Positions 1 to 5,214 of a stretch of 6,597 bases of DNA are shown here, one piece after another. Every line of letters begins with the position of its first letter. The first letter of the stretch is position 1. This stretch comes from an uncultured Oscillospiraceae bacterium (lineage in GTDB: Bacteria; Bacillota_A; Clostridia; Oscillospirales; Oscillospiraceae): the NCBI GenBank assembly GCA_934561335.1, contig CAKTGD010000092.1:1-6597 (forward strand). Direction: 5' to 3'. The notes beneath the pieces are model-generated. The model saw only the letters and a program-made list of their open reading frames with translations, made no database searches and was not told the origin of the DNA. The position numbers were made by a program, and so were the translations under genes.

Positions 1-425
1 TTGAGTGGCTGAGATTGATTCGTATATCATTGCACAAGAATTGGAGGTGTGATAATATATTACTAAAGACTACAATACGGTCTAAAATTAGAAAGAGATG
101 AAGAAAAGCATGAAAATATATCAGGACAATAAGGAAAAAATCGAAGATTCTCTTTTTATTATTACTGTACTTATATCTTTTTCAAAACCTCTTATATTCC
201 GACTCAAATTGACAAGATTTGCGTCTCATAGTGAGATTTGATTTTGTTCTCTATGGCATTGAGGTATTCCGATAGAAATTATGACAAAAACACCAATCCC
301 CATTGGAAAAGTTTCTTTAGCAACACGGCAAATATTCTTCGTTGGATATCAAGCGGGGGATGATTTTTTGCCCTCCGCCTTTCACGCCTATCAAATTTTA
401 GGAAATAAATATGGCCCTATTAGTG
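1..425. other. AT-rich region without a convincing gene
   Basis: No reading frame here has both a good ribosome binding site and a recognisable product. At the left edge a plus frame is open from 3 to 98 (stop 99-101) and another closes at 10-12; either could be the tail of a gene lying outside. A GGAGG at 43-47 is followed by no ATG at normal spacing. A 47-codon ORF (98-241, start MKKSMK) lacks a good Shine-Dalgarno sequence and has stretches like translated AT-rich noise. Short Lys/Glu-rich open stretches around 66-125 in different frames could be decayed coding DNA, but this is speculative. A perfect TTGACA at 209-214 has only a poor -10 (TGAGAT, 232-237). No tRNA or transposon end was seen. 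Confidence 0.5.
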
Positions 426-454
426 CTGTCACATCCTCTATTTGGGAAATATAA
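281..454 (+). CDS. Doubtful small ORF, 57 codons, unknown
   Basis: An ATG at 281 opens a 57-codon frame ending with TAA at 452-454, with N-terminus MTKTPIPIGKVSL and C-terminus SAVTSSIWEI. It has no signal peptide, no membrane segment and no motif I recognise. The only Shine-Dalgarno-like sequence, GAGGT at 261-265, lies 15 nt upstream, which is too far for efficient initiation. Its stop codon falls inside the -10 box and dyad of the following regulator gene. The residue composition is not absurd for a protein, so it may be a real small gene or a remnant, but chance is as likely. Confidence 0.2.
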   Translation: MTKTPIPIGKVSLATRQIFFVGYQAGDDFLPSAFHAYQILGNKYGPISAVTSSIWEI

Positions 455-455
455 T
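426..455 (+). promoter_or_regulatory. Probable sigma-A promoter of the XRE regulator
   Basis: A perfect TATAAT at 450-455 is preceded after 18 nt by CTGTCA at 426-431, which matches TTGACA at four of six positions. Transcription would start near 461-463, giving a very short leader that still contains the AGGAGG ribosome binding site at 466-471 (7 nt before the ATG at 479). The -10 lies in the spacer of a perfect inverted repeat, so the promoter is probably repressible. Confidence 0.65.
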
Positions 456-464
456 CTTCCCAAA
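441..464. promoter_or_regulatory. Perfect 8-8-8 dyad, candidate operator
   Basis: TTTGGGAA (441-448) and TTCCCAAA (457-464) form a perfect 8-bp inverted repeat around an 8-nt spacer that contains the TATAAT at 450-455. A dimeric helix-turn-helix protein bound here would cover the -10 and the start point, the usual layout for autorepression. The adjacent downstream gene encodes such a protein, so it is the obvious candidate ligand, but binding is inferred from position only. Confidence 0.6.
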
Positions 465-478
465 CAGGAGGATGTTTT

Positions 479-823
479 ATGGCGGATACTGTATTAATGG
501 AGACTATTGGTAAAAACATAAAAAGATATCGGGAAAAGGCGCATCTGACCCAGGCGGAACTCGCCGAACTTGTTGGGGTTGAAAATGCGTTTATTTCCCG
601 CGTGGAGAGAGGGCAAAAGCTCATGAAGCTGAAAACGCTGCTCGCTCTTGCCGAAGCACTCCATGTTTCCGCCGATCTTCTGCTCTATCAGGAGTCCCAA
701 AGTGCCCAAATCCATACCCTTGTCTTGATGCTGGAGGGACAATCGCCGGAGTTTATTGACGGTATTATTGATTTAGTCCTTGCCTGCATGGAAAATTTTG
801 TGTCAAAACAAGACATTAATTAA
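479..823 (+). CDS. XRE/Cro-family helix-turn-helix transcriptional regulator
   Basis: This is a 114-residue cytoplasmic DNA-binding protein. Residues about 11-66 form an HTH_3 domain: scaffold helix LTQAELAELVGV (23-34), then recognition helix region ENAFISRVERG (35-45), ending in the LAEALHVSADLLL segment. The C-terminal tail (about 77-107) contains a SPEFIDGI motif, common in short Clostridia XRE regulators, probably for dimerisation or interaction. The start at 479 is backed by AGGAGG at 466-471; the alternative ATG at residue 7 lacks this spacing. It is preceded by a strong promoter overlapped by a perfect dyad, suggesting autorepression. A sigma factor gene follows after a 46-nt gap and is probably co-transcribed. 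The family assignment is solid; the target genes and inducer are unknown. Confidence 0.93.
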   Translation: MADTVLMETIGKNIKRYREKAHLTQAELAELVGVENAFISRVERGQKLMKLKTLLALAEALHVSADLLLYQESQSAQIHTLVLMLEGQSPEFIDGIIDLVLACMENFVSKQDIN

Positions 824-869
824 GACTTGTGTTAAGATACGAATAGGTTGTGTAGAGAGGGGGGATATC

Positions 870-1385
870 GTGCGCCCAGAGGAAGATAAATTTATAGAAA
901 GACTATATCTGGATACTTTCCAGCTTTTATGGACATATGCCATGTCCAAGCTCAATAATCCCGCCTTAGCCCAGGAAGTCGTTCAGGATGCGTTTCTTGA
1001 AGCGATCAGAAATATAGAAAAGCTGATGTCTCATGAAAATCCCAGAGGCTGGATGAAAAATACTGTAAAAAACAAGGTCAAGCACGCGGAGCGGTCTTTT
1101 AATCGGTATATCATTCGATTCATTTCTCTTGATACTGACATCCCCTTTGAGAATGCAGTTTTGGCAAGTGAAGATGCACATGCCCCCAGCGTATTTGAAA
1201 TCATAGAAGAAATTCGTCAAACTCTATCTGCGGACGAATGGGACTTGCTTCGCAAGATCGCTCTTGAAAAAGTTCCATATAAAGATGCAGCAGCAGAACT
1301 CGGGATCACGATTTGGACTTGCCAAAAGCGGGTACAGCGGATTCGAGAGAAGCTGCGTGAAAATTTTAAGGATAATTTTTATTAA
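870..1385 (+). CDS. ECF-type RNA polymerase sigma-70 factor
   Basis: I choose the GTG at 870 because a G-rich Shine-Dalgarno sequence (AGAGAGGGGGG, 854-864) lies just before it. The frame is open further up, to an ATG at 780, but that would overlap the XRE gene. The product has 171 residues, normal for group IV sigma factors. Region 2 spans about 5-75: FIERLYLDTFQLLWTYAMSK, then ALAQEVVQDAFLEA (the -10-binding helix) and NPRGWMKNTVKNKV. A linker follows, then region 4 at about 115-165, with LSADEWDLLRKIAL and a helix-turn-helix around YKDAAAELGITIWTCQKRVQRIREKL that would contact the -35. There is no extra C-terminal sensory domain. The next gene encodes a membrane protein of the kind often paired with such sigma factors, which suggests control by sequestration. 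The promoter specificity is not readable from the protein. Confidence 0.9.
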   Translation: MRPEEDKFIERLYLDTFQLLWTYAMSKLNNPALAQEVVQDAFLEAIRNIEKLMSHENPRGWMKNTVKNKVKHAERSFNRYIIRFISLDTDIPFENAVLASEDAHAPSVFEIIEEIRQTLSADEWDLLRKIALEKVPYKDAAAELGITIWTCQKRVQRIREKLRENFKDNFY

Positions 1386-1397
1386 AAGGATGTCCGC

Positions 1398-1420
1398 TTT
1401 CTCATTTTGCGGGAATACAT
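1398..1420 (+). promoter_or_regulatory. Intergenic bipartite motif, copy A (upstream of membrane protein gene)
   Basis: In the 55-nt gap between the sigma factor and the membrane-protein gene lie TTTCTCA (1398-1404), four T residues, then GCGGGAATA (1409-1417) and CAT. The same two blocks recur on the minus strand at 6409-6388, upstream of the lipoprotein operon. Copy A ends only about 20 nt before the start codon, so a conventional promoter here would give an almost leaderless message. It could instead be a regulator-binding site or an RNA element. Its function is unknown. Confidence 0.4.
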
Positions 1421-1440
1421 AATTGAGGGGGGTTCAGGCT

Positions 1441-2346
1441 ATGGCTAACCATGATGAAAAAAATAAATACGCCTATCTGGACCAATTGAGTACAGAAGAA
1501 TTGCGGCAGCTATTGTGTGCCGATATTGATTCTCCTGTAAACGGTGACGATGAGGCGATATTCTATATTCTGGAGGTGATTGAGAGCAGAGAACAGGCCC
1601 ACCCCTCTAGTCCATTTCCCGATCTAGGAAAAAGCTGGAAAGAGTTTAACGAACTATACAACACCCCGGAAGCTGCTGATATATCGCTTTACCCCATAGA
1701 AAATGATGCCGCTCCAGTTCTGAATAGCATTTGTAAAAAATCAATCCATAAAAGGCCGTTTCTCCGCAGGAGTCTGCTGGTCGCAGCAACCATTATTTGT
1801 CTGATTGCTGCTTTAACGATTCCCGTGGCCGGATACGCAAATCTTTTCCAGATGGTGGGGCAGTGGTCGGCGGAGCAGTTTGGCTTTACACCGGAAACTC
1901 CTGTGGAATCCAGCTCTTTGATGTATCCCTCCCCTGGCCCGGTTATTACTTCTGAAAACGATATAAGGGATATTTTAGTCCAGAATGGAATTAAGGAAAA
2001 CGTCATCCCCAAATGGATGCCAGATGGCTTCAAGCTGTTGGATGAAATTTCCGTTTATGAATTTGGTTCTTCAGGAAACCTTCAAGTAGATGCTGCATAT
2101 TCGGACGGAACAGATTTTTTATCATATTCGGTTATCAGGCATAAAAGCCAAATATATAGTACTCTCTACGAAAAAGATGAGGGCAACGTGGAAGTCTATA
2201 CGACTAATGGTATTGAGCATTACATATTTTCAAATCTCAGTGTGTACACAGCGGCGTGGTGCATTGATGATCTTGAATGTTCGATAAGCACCTCGCTTCC
2301 TAAATCGGATCTCACAAAGGCAATTGATTCTATTTATGAGGAGTAA
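1441..2346 (+). CDS. Single-pass membrane protein, DUF4367-like, putative anti-sigma factor
   Basis: The ATG at 1441 is preferred over an in-frame TTG at 1423, since GAGGGGGG (1425-1432) sits 8 nt upstream; the product has 301 residues. The N-terminal cytoplasmic part (about 1-105) contains the STEELRQLL and DEAIFYILEVIESRE segments typical of Clostridia proteins of this group. A basic stretch (KKSIHKRPFLRR, 99-110) precedes one transmembrane helix at about 111-131. The extracytoplasmic part carries a DUF4367-like domain (about 185-300) beginning near IPKWMPDGFKL and ending in a short C-terminal helix (KSDLTKAIDSIYEE). The layout (cytoplasmic domain, helix, outer domain) and its position directly after an ECF sigma gene suggest that it binds the sigma factor and responds to an envelope signal. 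I see no classical zinc-binding HxxxCxxC anti-sigma motif, so this role is inferred. The next gene follows after 5 nt. Confidence 0.75.
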   Translation: MANHDEKNKYAYLDQLSTEELRQLLCADIDSPVNGDDEAIFYILEVIESREQAHPSSPFPDLGKSWKEFNELYNTPEAADISLYPIENDAAPVLNSICKKSIHKRPFLRRSLLVAATIICLIAALTIPVAGYANLFQMVGQWSAEQFGFTPETPVESSSLMYPSPGPVITSENDIRDILVQNGIKENVIPKWMPDGFKLLDEISVYEFGSSGNLQVDAAYSDGTDFLSYSVIRHKSQIYSTLYEKDEGNVEVYTTNGIEHYIFSNLSVYTAAWCIDDLECSISTSLPKSDLTKAIDSIYEE

Positions 2347-2351
2347 ACATA

Positions 2352-2762
2352 ATGAAAAAATTAGGGCGCATGGTAGCGTTGATCCTGACATTTTCTCTGC
2401 TGCTGGCAAGTTCGGCGTTTGCCGCTACCAAAGCCAGTAGTCAAATTCTCAAACATTCAATAGATATCACAGCAAATAAGGGCGGCGAAATCGCAATTGA
2501 GGTTTCTGTTACAGGCAACGGATTGATGAAACAAATCGGCGTTGAGAAAATCAAAATTTACGAAAATGGAACCACACTTGTGGAAAGTCTTAATAAAGAT
2601 GATTCTGGAATGTCTAAGAAAAACGCTACTTCTTATGCGAATACAATTTATTTCGATGGCGAAACCGGCACACGGTATCGGGTCGAAGTTAGCGTTTTTG
2701 CGGAAGATGCAGGCGGAGATTCCGACTCCCGTTCTAAAACCGTCACTCTGACGGCAAAGTAA
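2352..2762 (+). CDS. Small exported protein of unknown function
   Basis: This 136-residue protein starts at the ATG at 2352, with GAGGAG at 2338-2343 overlapping the end of the preceding gene; the 5-nt gap implies co-transcription and coupling. A signal peptide is clear: MKK, hydrophobic core about 8-20, and a likely signal peptidase I cleavage after SSAFA (residue 24). The mature part, about 112 residues, alternates short hydrophobic beta-strand-like segments (EIAIEVSVTG, IGVEKIKIYENG, TRYRVEVSVFAED) and ends KTVTLTAK, suggesting one Ig-like beta-sandwich domain. It has no cysteine, no lipobox and no LPXTG anchor, so it is probably released or loosely wall-associated. It resembles small Clostridia secreted proteins placed in domains of unknown function such as DUF6147, but I cannot confirm that. 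It may be an output or ligand of the upstream sigma/membrane-protein pair. Confidence 0.75.
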   Translation: MKKLGRMVALILTFSLLLASSAFAATKASSQILKHSIDITANKGGEIAIEVSVTGNGLMKQIGVEKIKIYENGTTLVESLNKDDSGMSKKNATSYANTIYFDGETGTRYRVEVSVFAEDAGGDSDSRSKTVTLTAK

Positions 2763-2791
2763 CAGTTTGGTTACTTTTGCAGATTCATCTC

Positions 2792-2836
2792 AAAAAAGCA
2801 GTAGCAAGCCCTGCGCCTTATAAGGCGTAGGGCTTG
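2792..2836. terminator. Hairpin between convergent operons, likely terminator
   Basis: CAAGCCCTGCGCC (2805-2817) pairs with GGCGTAGGGCTTG (2824-2836) with a single G-T wobble, and the central TTATAA is itself self-complementary. For minus-strand transcripts from the ABC operon, six T residues (complement of 2797-2792) follow 7 nt beyond the stem, making this a plausible though imperfect terminator. For plus-strand transcripts the nearest T run (2853-2857) is 16 nt past the stem, so termination in that direction is less certain. GCGTAGGGC is repeated directly at 2825 and 2841. Confidence 0.6.
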
Positions 2837-2852
2837 TTCAGCGTAGGGCGTA

Positions 2853-2869
2853 TTTTTCTGTCAGAAAAA
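2853..2869. repeat. Short perfect inverted repeat in the convergent gap
   Basis: TTTTTCTG (2853-2860) and CAGAAAAA (2862-2869) form a perfect 8-bp inverted repeat around one base. It lies between the main hairpin and the end of the ATPase gene. It has the A-tract/T-tract flanks of weak bidirectional terminators but little GC in the stem, so it may only assist termination. Confidence 0.4.
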
Positions 2870-2913
2870 CGGTGGGCAATGCTATTTTACATATTGTGTG
2901 GCATATCTTCCGC

Positions 2914-3582
2914 CTAAGTTGTTGGAAATGAATTAAGGTCATCCCGTTTACTGATTACTCCGCAATCCATCTCATGGACTGTATCACACAGTTCCCTCAC
3001 ATCGTCAGAACTATGCGTTGCCATTAAAATTGTTGTTCCCTCTTTTTTTAAAGCTATAAATAGTTCTCTCATTTCGCGAACGCCATTATTATCTAATCCA
3101 TTCATCGGCTCGTCCAATACCAAAAGTTTCGGATGCTCCATAATTGCCTGTGCAATACCCAGACGCTGCCGCATACCAAGGGAATATTTTCCAACATGCT
3201 TGCGGCTTTCAGGATCCAATCCAACTTGTTGCATAGCTTTTCGGATCTCTGCATCTTTAATACGCCCCCGCAGAGTAGCCAAAAACTTCAGGTTGCGAAA
3301 ACCGGAGTAGTTGGGGAGAAATCCAGGTGTTTCAATAATTGCGCCAATATCATCTGGGACAGTCTTGCCAGTTTCTATGTGCCGGCCATTTACTTGAATA
3401 CTCCCACTGGTCAGTGGCATCAATCCAACAATACATTTGAAAAGCACCGTTTTTCCAGAGCCATTTCTGCCAATAATGCCATGTATTTTACCGGCTTCAA
3501 AAGAAACCGACACATCCCGTAAAGCGACCTGCTCACCGAAACGTTTTTCGGCATGGTCCACGACAATGATGCAATCGCTCAT
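2914..3582 (-). CDS. ABC transporter ATP-binding protein, BcrA/LanF type
   Basis: This 222-residue cytoplasmic ATPase would energise the two permeases encoded upstream. All core motifs are present: Walker A GRNGSGKT (38-45), signature SLGMRQR (134-140), Walker B LLVLDEP (153-159) with catalytic Glu158, D-loop NGLD (161-164) and H-loop His190 in MATHSSDD. The usual Q-loop Gln is replaced by Glu84 (AIIETPGFLP), the E-loop variant known in lantibiotic immunity LanF proteins and their relatives. The length fits LanF; there is no long BcrA-like C-terminal extension. The ATG overlaps the stop of the preceding permease by 4 nt (ATGA), with GAGGAGG at 3596-3590 as ribosome binding site, so translation is coupled. 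It is the last gene of the operon. The substrate is unknown; peptide antibiotics are the best guess from the family. Confidence 0.93.
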   Translation of the reverse strand: MSDCIIVVDHAEKRFGEQVALRDVSVSFEAGKIHGIIGRNGSGKTVLFKCIVGLMPLTSGSIQVNGRHIETGKTVPDDIGAIIETPGFLPNYSGFRNLKFLATLRGRIKDAEIRKAMQQVGLDPESRKHVGKYSLGMRQRLGIAQAIMEHPKLLVLDEPMNGLDNNGVREMRELFIALKKEGTTILMATHSSDDVRELCDTVHEMDCGVISKRDDLNSFPTT

Positions 3583-4418
3583 CGCACAACCTCCTCAACT
3601 GTGAGATCACTCTTATGGATCGTCGTAAAAATCGCAGCTATCAGTACCATATTACAAAGTAAAAGCGCTTTGTATGCATAAGGGGGCGTAAGCCGTGTCG
3701 CAAGACCGCTTGCCATAAGAGACAGATTCCCCCATGAAACTGGTGATAGGTAGGAAAATTTATAAAACCCCTCAAAATGAAGCAAAGCCGGCAATAGAAC
3801 AAGTGCGGTGGCACCTCCAACGCCCAAGGATCTATTCCCCCACAGATTAACAAAGAACATGAAATTCCCCAGCAATATACCAATGCCACACATTAGGGTA
3901 AAGGATAGCAGCATGGCAGTAATGGGCGCATAGTTGTTCATGAGGTTGAATGAAAGAGTCATTATTCCATAGCTTTGTCCCGCATTTGTTTGAGTGAGGG
4001 TGCCAATAATTTTTCCCCAATCGTTCATAAATTGAAGATGCGGCCAGGTAAATATAAGTGATAGGAAAAAAATGGCCAGAAAAAAAGCGAAAGAAGCAGC
4101 CGCAACATACAGAAGCTGGCCTACTGTCCACTTTTGTCGTCCCGTCCGAAGCAGAACAAAAACCTGTTGCTGATCCAAAAAAGGGGCATCACATAGATAA
4201 AGCACAAATGCCAGCATAAAAAGCAGGAGAGTTGTTGAATTGGAAAAGAAATATGGGAAAAGCCACGGACTCACTGCATAATTTACTTCCTTGCAAAATT
4301 TCACAATTGGAGCGGTAAGATTGTAGACATAGAAAATCAGGAATAAGCCAACTACCCATATCTTGGGATTCCCTTTCCATTTCAAAAATGTGTTTAAGCC
4401 GCATTTTATACTAATCAT
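3579..4418 (-). CDS. ABC transporter permease, six-helix (second permease)
   Basis: I start this gene at the ATG at 4418-4416 (279 residues, MISIKCGLNTF). GAGGT lies 6 nt upstream, and the start overlaps the end of the preceding permease gene by 8 nt. A longer start at 4460 would overlap by 50 nt without need. Six hydrophobic segments lie at about 19-34, 62-78, 103-124, 164-190, 199-215 and 250-266. Between helices 2 and 3 is the cytoplasmic segment DAPFLDQQQVFVLLRTGRQK, a form (acidic/DxPF, then R-x-GR) that I associate with uncharacterised Clostridia ABC permeases of the ABC-2/LanE-LanG type. It would form half of the membrane channel with the permease encoded upstream and dock the ATPase encoded downstream. 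Sequence divergence in these families makes the exact family call uncertain; the permease role follows from topology and context. Confidence 0.82.
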   Translation of the reverse strand: MISIKCGLNTFLKWKGNPKIWVVGLFLIFYVYNLTAPIVKFCKEVNYAVSPWLFPYFFSNSTTLLLFMLAFVLYLCDAPFLDQQQVFVLLRTGRQKWTVGQLLYVAAASFAFFLAIFFLSLIFTWPHLQFMNDWGKIIGTLTQTNAGQSYGIMTLSFNLMNNYAPITAMLLSFTLMCGIGILLGNFMFFVNLWGNRSLGVGGATALVLLPALLHFEGFYKFSYLSPVSWGNLSLMASGLATRLTPPYAYKALLLCNMVLIAAIFTTIHKSDLTVEEVVR

Positions 4419-5214
4419 ACTGCCACCTCTTTTCCACGCTTTTGATAAATAGCCATCCAAAAAAAACTGCCAATGTCAGCAAATAGCCGCATGTATAGAA
4501 GAAATTTGCCGCTGGGGATGAAAAGCCTGGAGTGAAATGAAAAACTGAGGAAAAGCTAAGAAACCGCAGTCCATTGAGTCCTAATTTATTAAATATGATG
4601 CTTTGGGTATAATAGAGCAACAGCGGCGAAGCCATAATGGCGAAACTGTTTTGAATATAACTGGAAATCCAAAGAGCGACTATGCTAAACAGTCCGCTGC
4701 CCAAAGAGAGAATTGTAGCAGCGATTATAAAGTAAAAAAGAGGGTGGCTTGGATACCACAGTCGATAGCCTGAAGCGTCTAAGTAAACATCGTTATCTAA
4801 CGGGCGAAAAAAGGAAAGGAGCCACAGGAAAGTGCTTATCGACATAGCCATAGTCAAGGCGGATGTCAAAAAAGCCGCACAGCATTTTGCAATGCAGTAA
4901 TTCCTGACAGGGCATCGATTCCCAATTTGTCGCAAAAAACCACTTCGTTTGTCTACACAATAAGAAAGACCATGCGGAAAAACACCCCAAACATAGAAGA
5001 GCATCGTCAAGGATCCAATAAAGGAATACTCCAGTAAATACGCTACAGAAACATAACTATCTGTTGTAGTATAGAGGTAAATATTCAGGAAAAGCGTAAT
5101 CAGAATTGCAAAATATGTTGTTGGAAAAAAGGAATTTTGAATAGCGCGCAGAACTTCCATCCGAAAGGCCTGAAAAAAGCCGTTCATGACGCTTTCACTT
5201 TTTTGGATCACCAT
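4411..5214 (-). CDS. ABC transporter permease, six-helix (first permease)
   Basis: The protein has 267 residues from the ATG at 5214-5212, with AAAGGA at 5226-5221 six nt upstream; an internal ATG at residue 10 has a weaker site. The start overlaps the lipoprotein stop by 7 nt, indicating coupling. After an amphipathic N-terminus (GFFQAFRMEVLRAI), hydrophobic helices lie at about 33-48, 59-80, 111-134, 158-183, 188-204 and 237-258, the ABC-2/LanE-G layout. A basic cytoplasmic segment between helices 2 and 3 (VDKRSGFLRQIGNRCPVR) likely contacts the ATPase; its R-x-G-x-R form parallels the R-x-GR segment of the sister permease, which suggests an old duplication. Between helices 3 and 4 is a longer outer loop (about 135-157). 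It has no detectable ATPase or peptidase domain. The substrate is unknown. Confidence 0.82.
   Translation of the reverse strand: MVIQKSESVMNGFFQAFRMEVLRAIQNSFFPTTYFAILITLFLNIYLYTTTDSYVSVAYLLEYSFIGSLTMLFYVWGVFPHGLSYCVDKRSGFLRQIGNRCPVRNYCIAKCCAAFLTSALTMAMSISTFLWLLSFFRPLDNDVYLDASGYRLWYPSHPLFYFIIAATILSLGSGLFSIVALWISSYIQNSFAIMASPLLLYYTQSIIFNKLGLNGLRFLSFSSVFHFTPGFSSPAANFFYTCGYLLTLAVFFGWLFIKSVEKRWQYD

Noticed and set aside
79..89. GGTCTAAAATT at 79-89 repeated at 6527-6537, as possible att or element boundaries
   Set aside because: An 11-mer shared within 6.6 kb of AT-rich DNA is expected by chance several times; there is no integrase, no tRNA end and no longer flanking identity.
595..601. Third full GCGGGAA match (minus strand) inside the XRE gene as another motif copy
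   Set aside because: It lies within conserved coding sequence (the Ser-Arg codons of the recognition helix) and lacks the TTTCTCA block, so coding constraint explains it.
391..742. Minus-strand open frames over the XRE gene
   Set aside because: Both are reverse-strand shadows of the XRE coding frame and its promoter, with no domain or ribosome binding site.
780..869. Longer start for the sigma factor (ATG at 780)
   Set aside because: It would overlap the XRE gene by 44 nt and add about 30 residues with no sigma similarity. GTG at 870 has a strong G-rich ribosome binding site and gives the usual family length.
1689..2033. 114-codon minus-strand frame inside the membrane-protein gene
   Set aside because: It lies wholly within a well-supported gene on the other strand and has no ribosome binding site or recognisable domain.
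4419..4460. Longer start for the second permease (ATG at 4460)
   Set aside because: It overlaps the preceding gene by 50 nt and adds a short polar leader. The ATG at 4418 has a GAGGT site and an 8-nt overlap that fits the other gene junctions.
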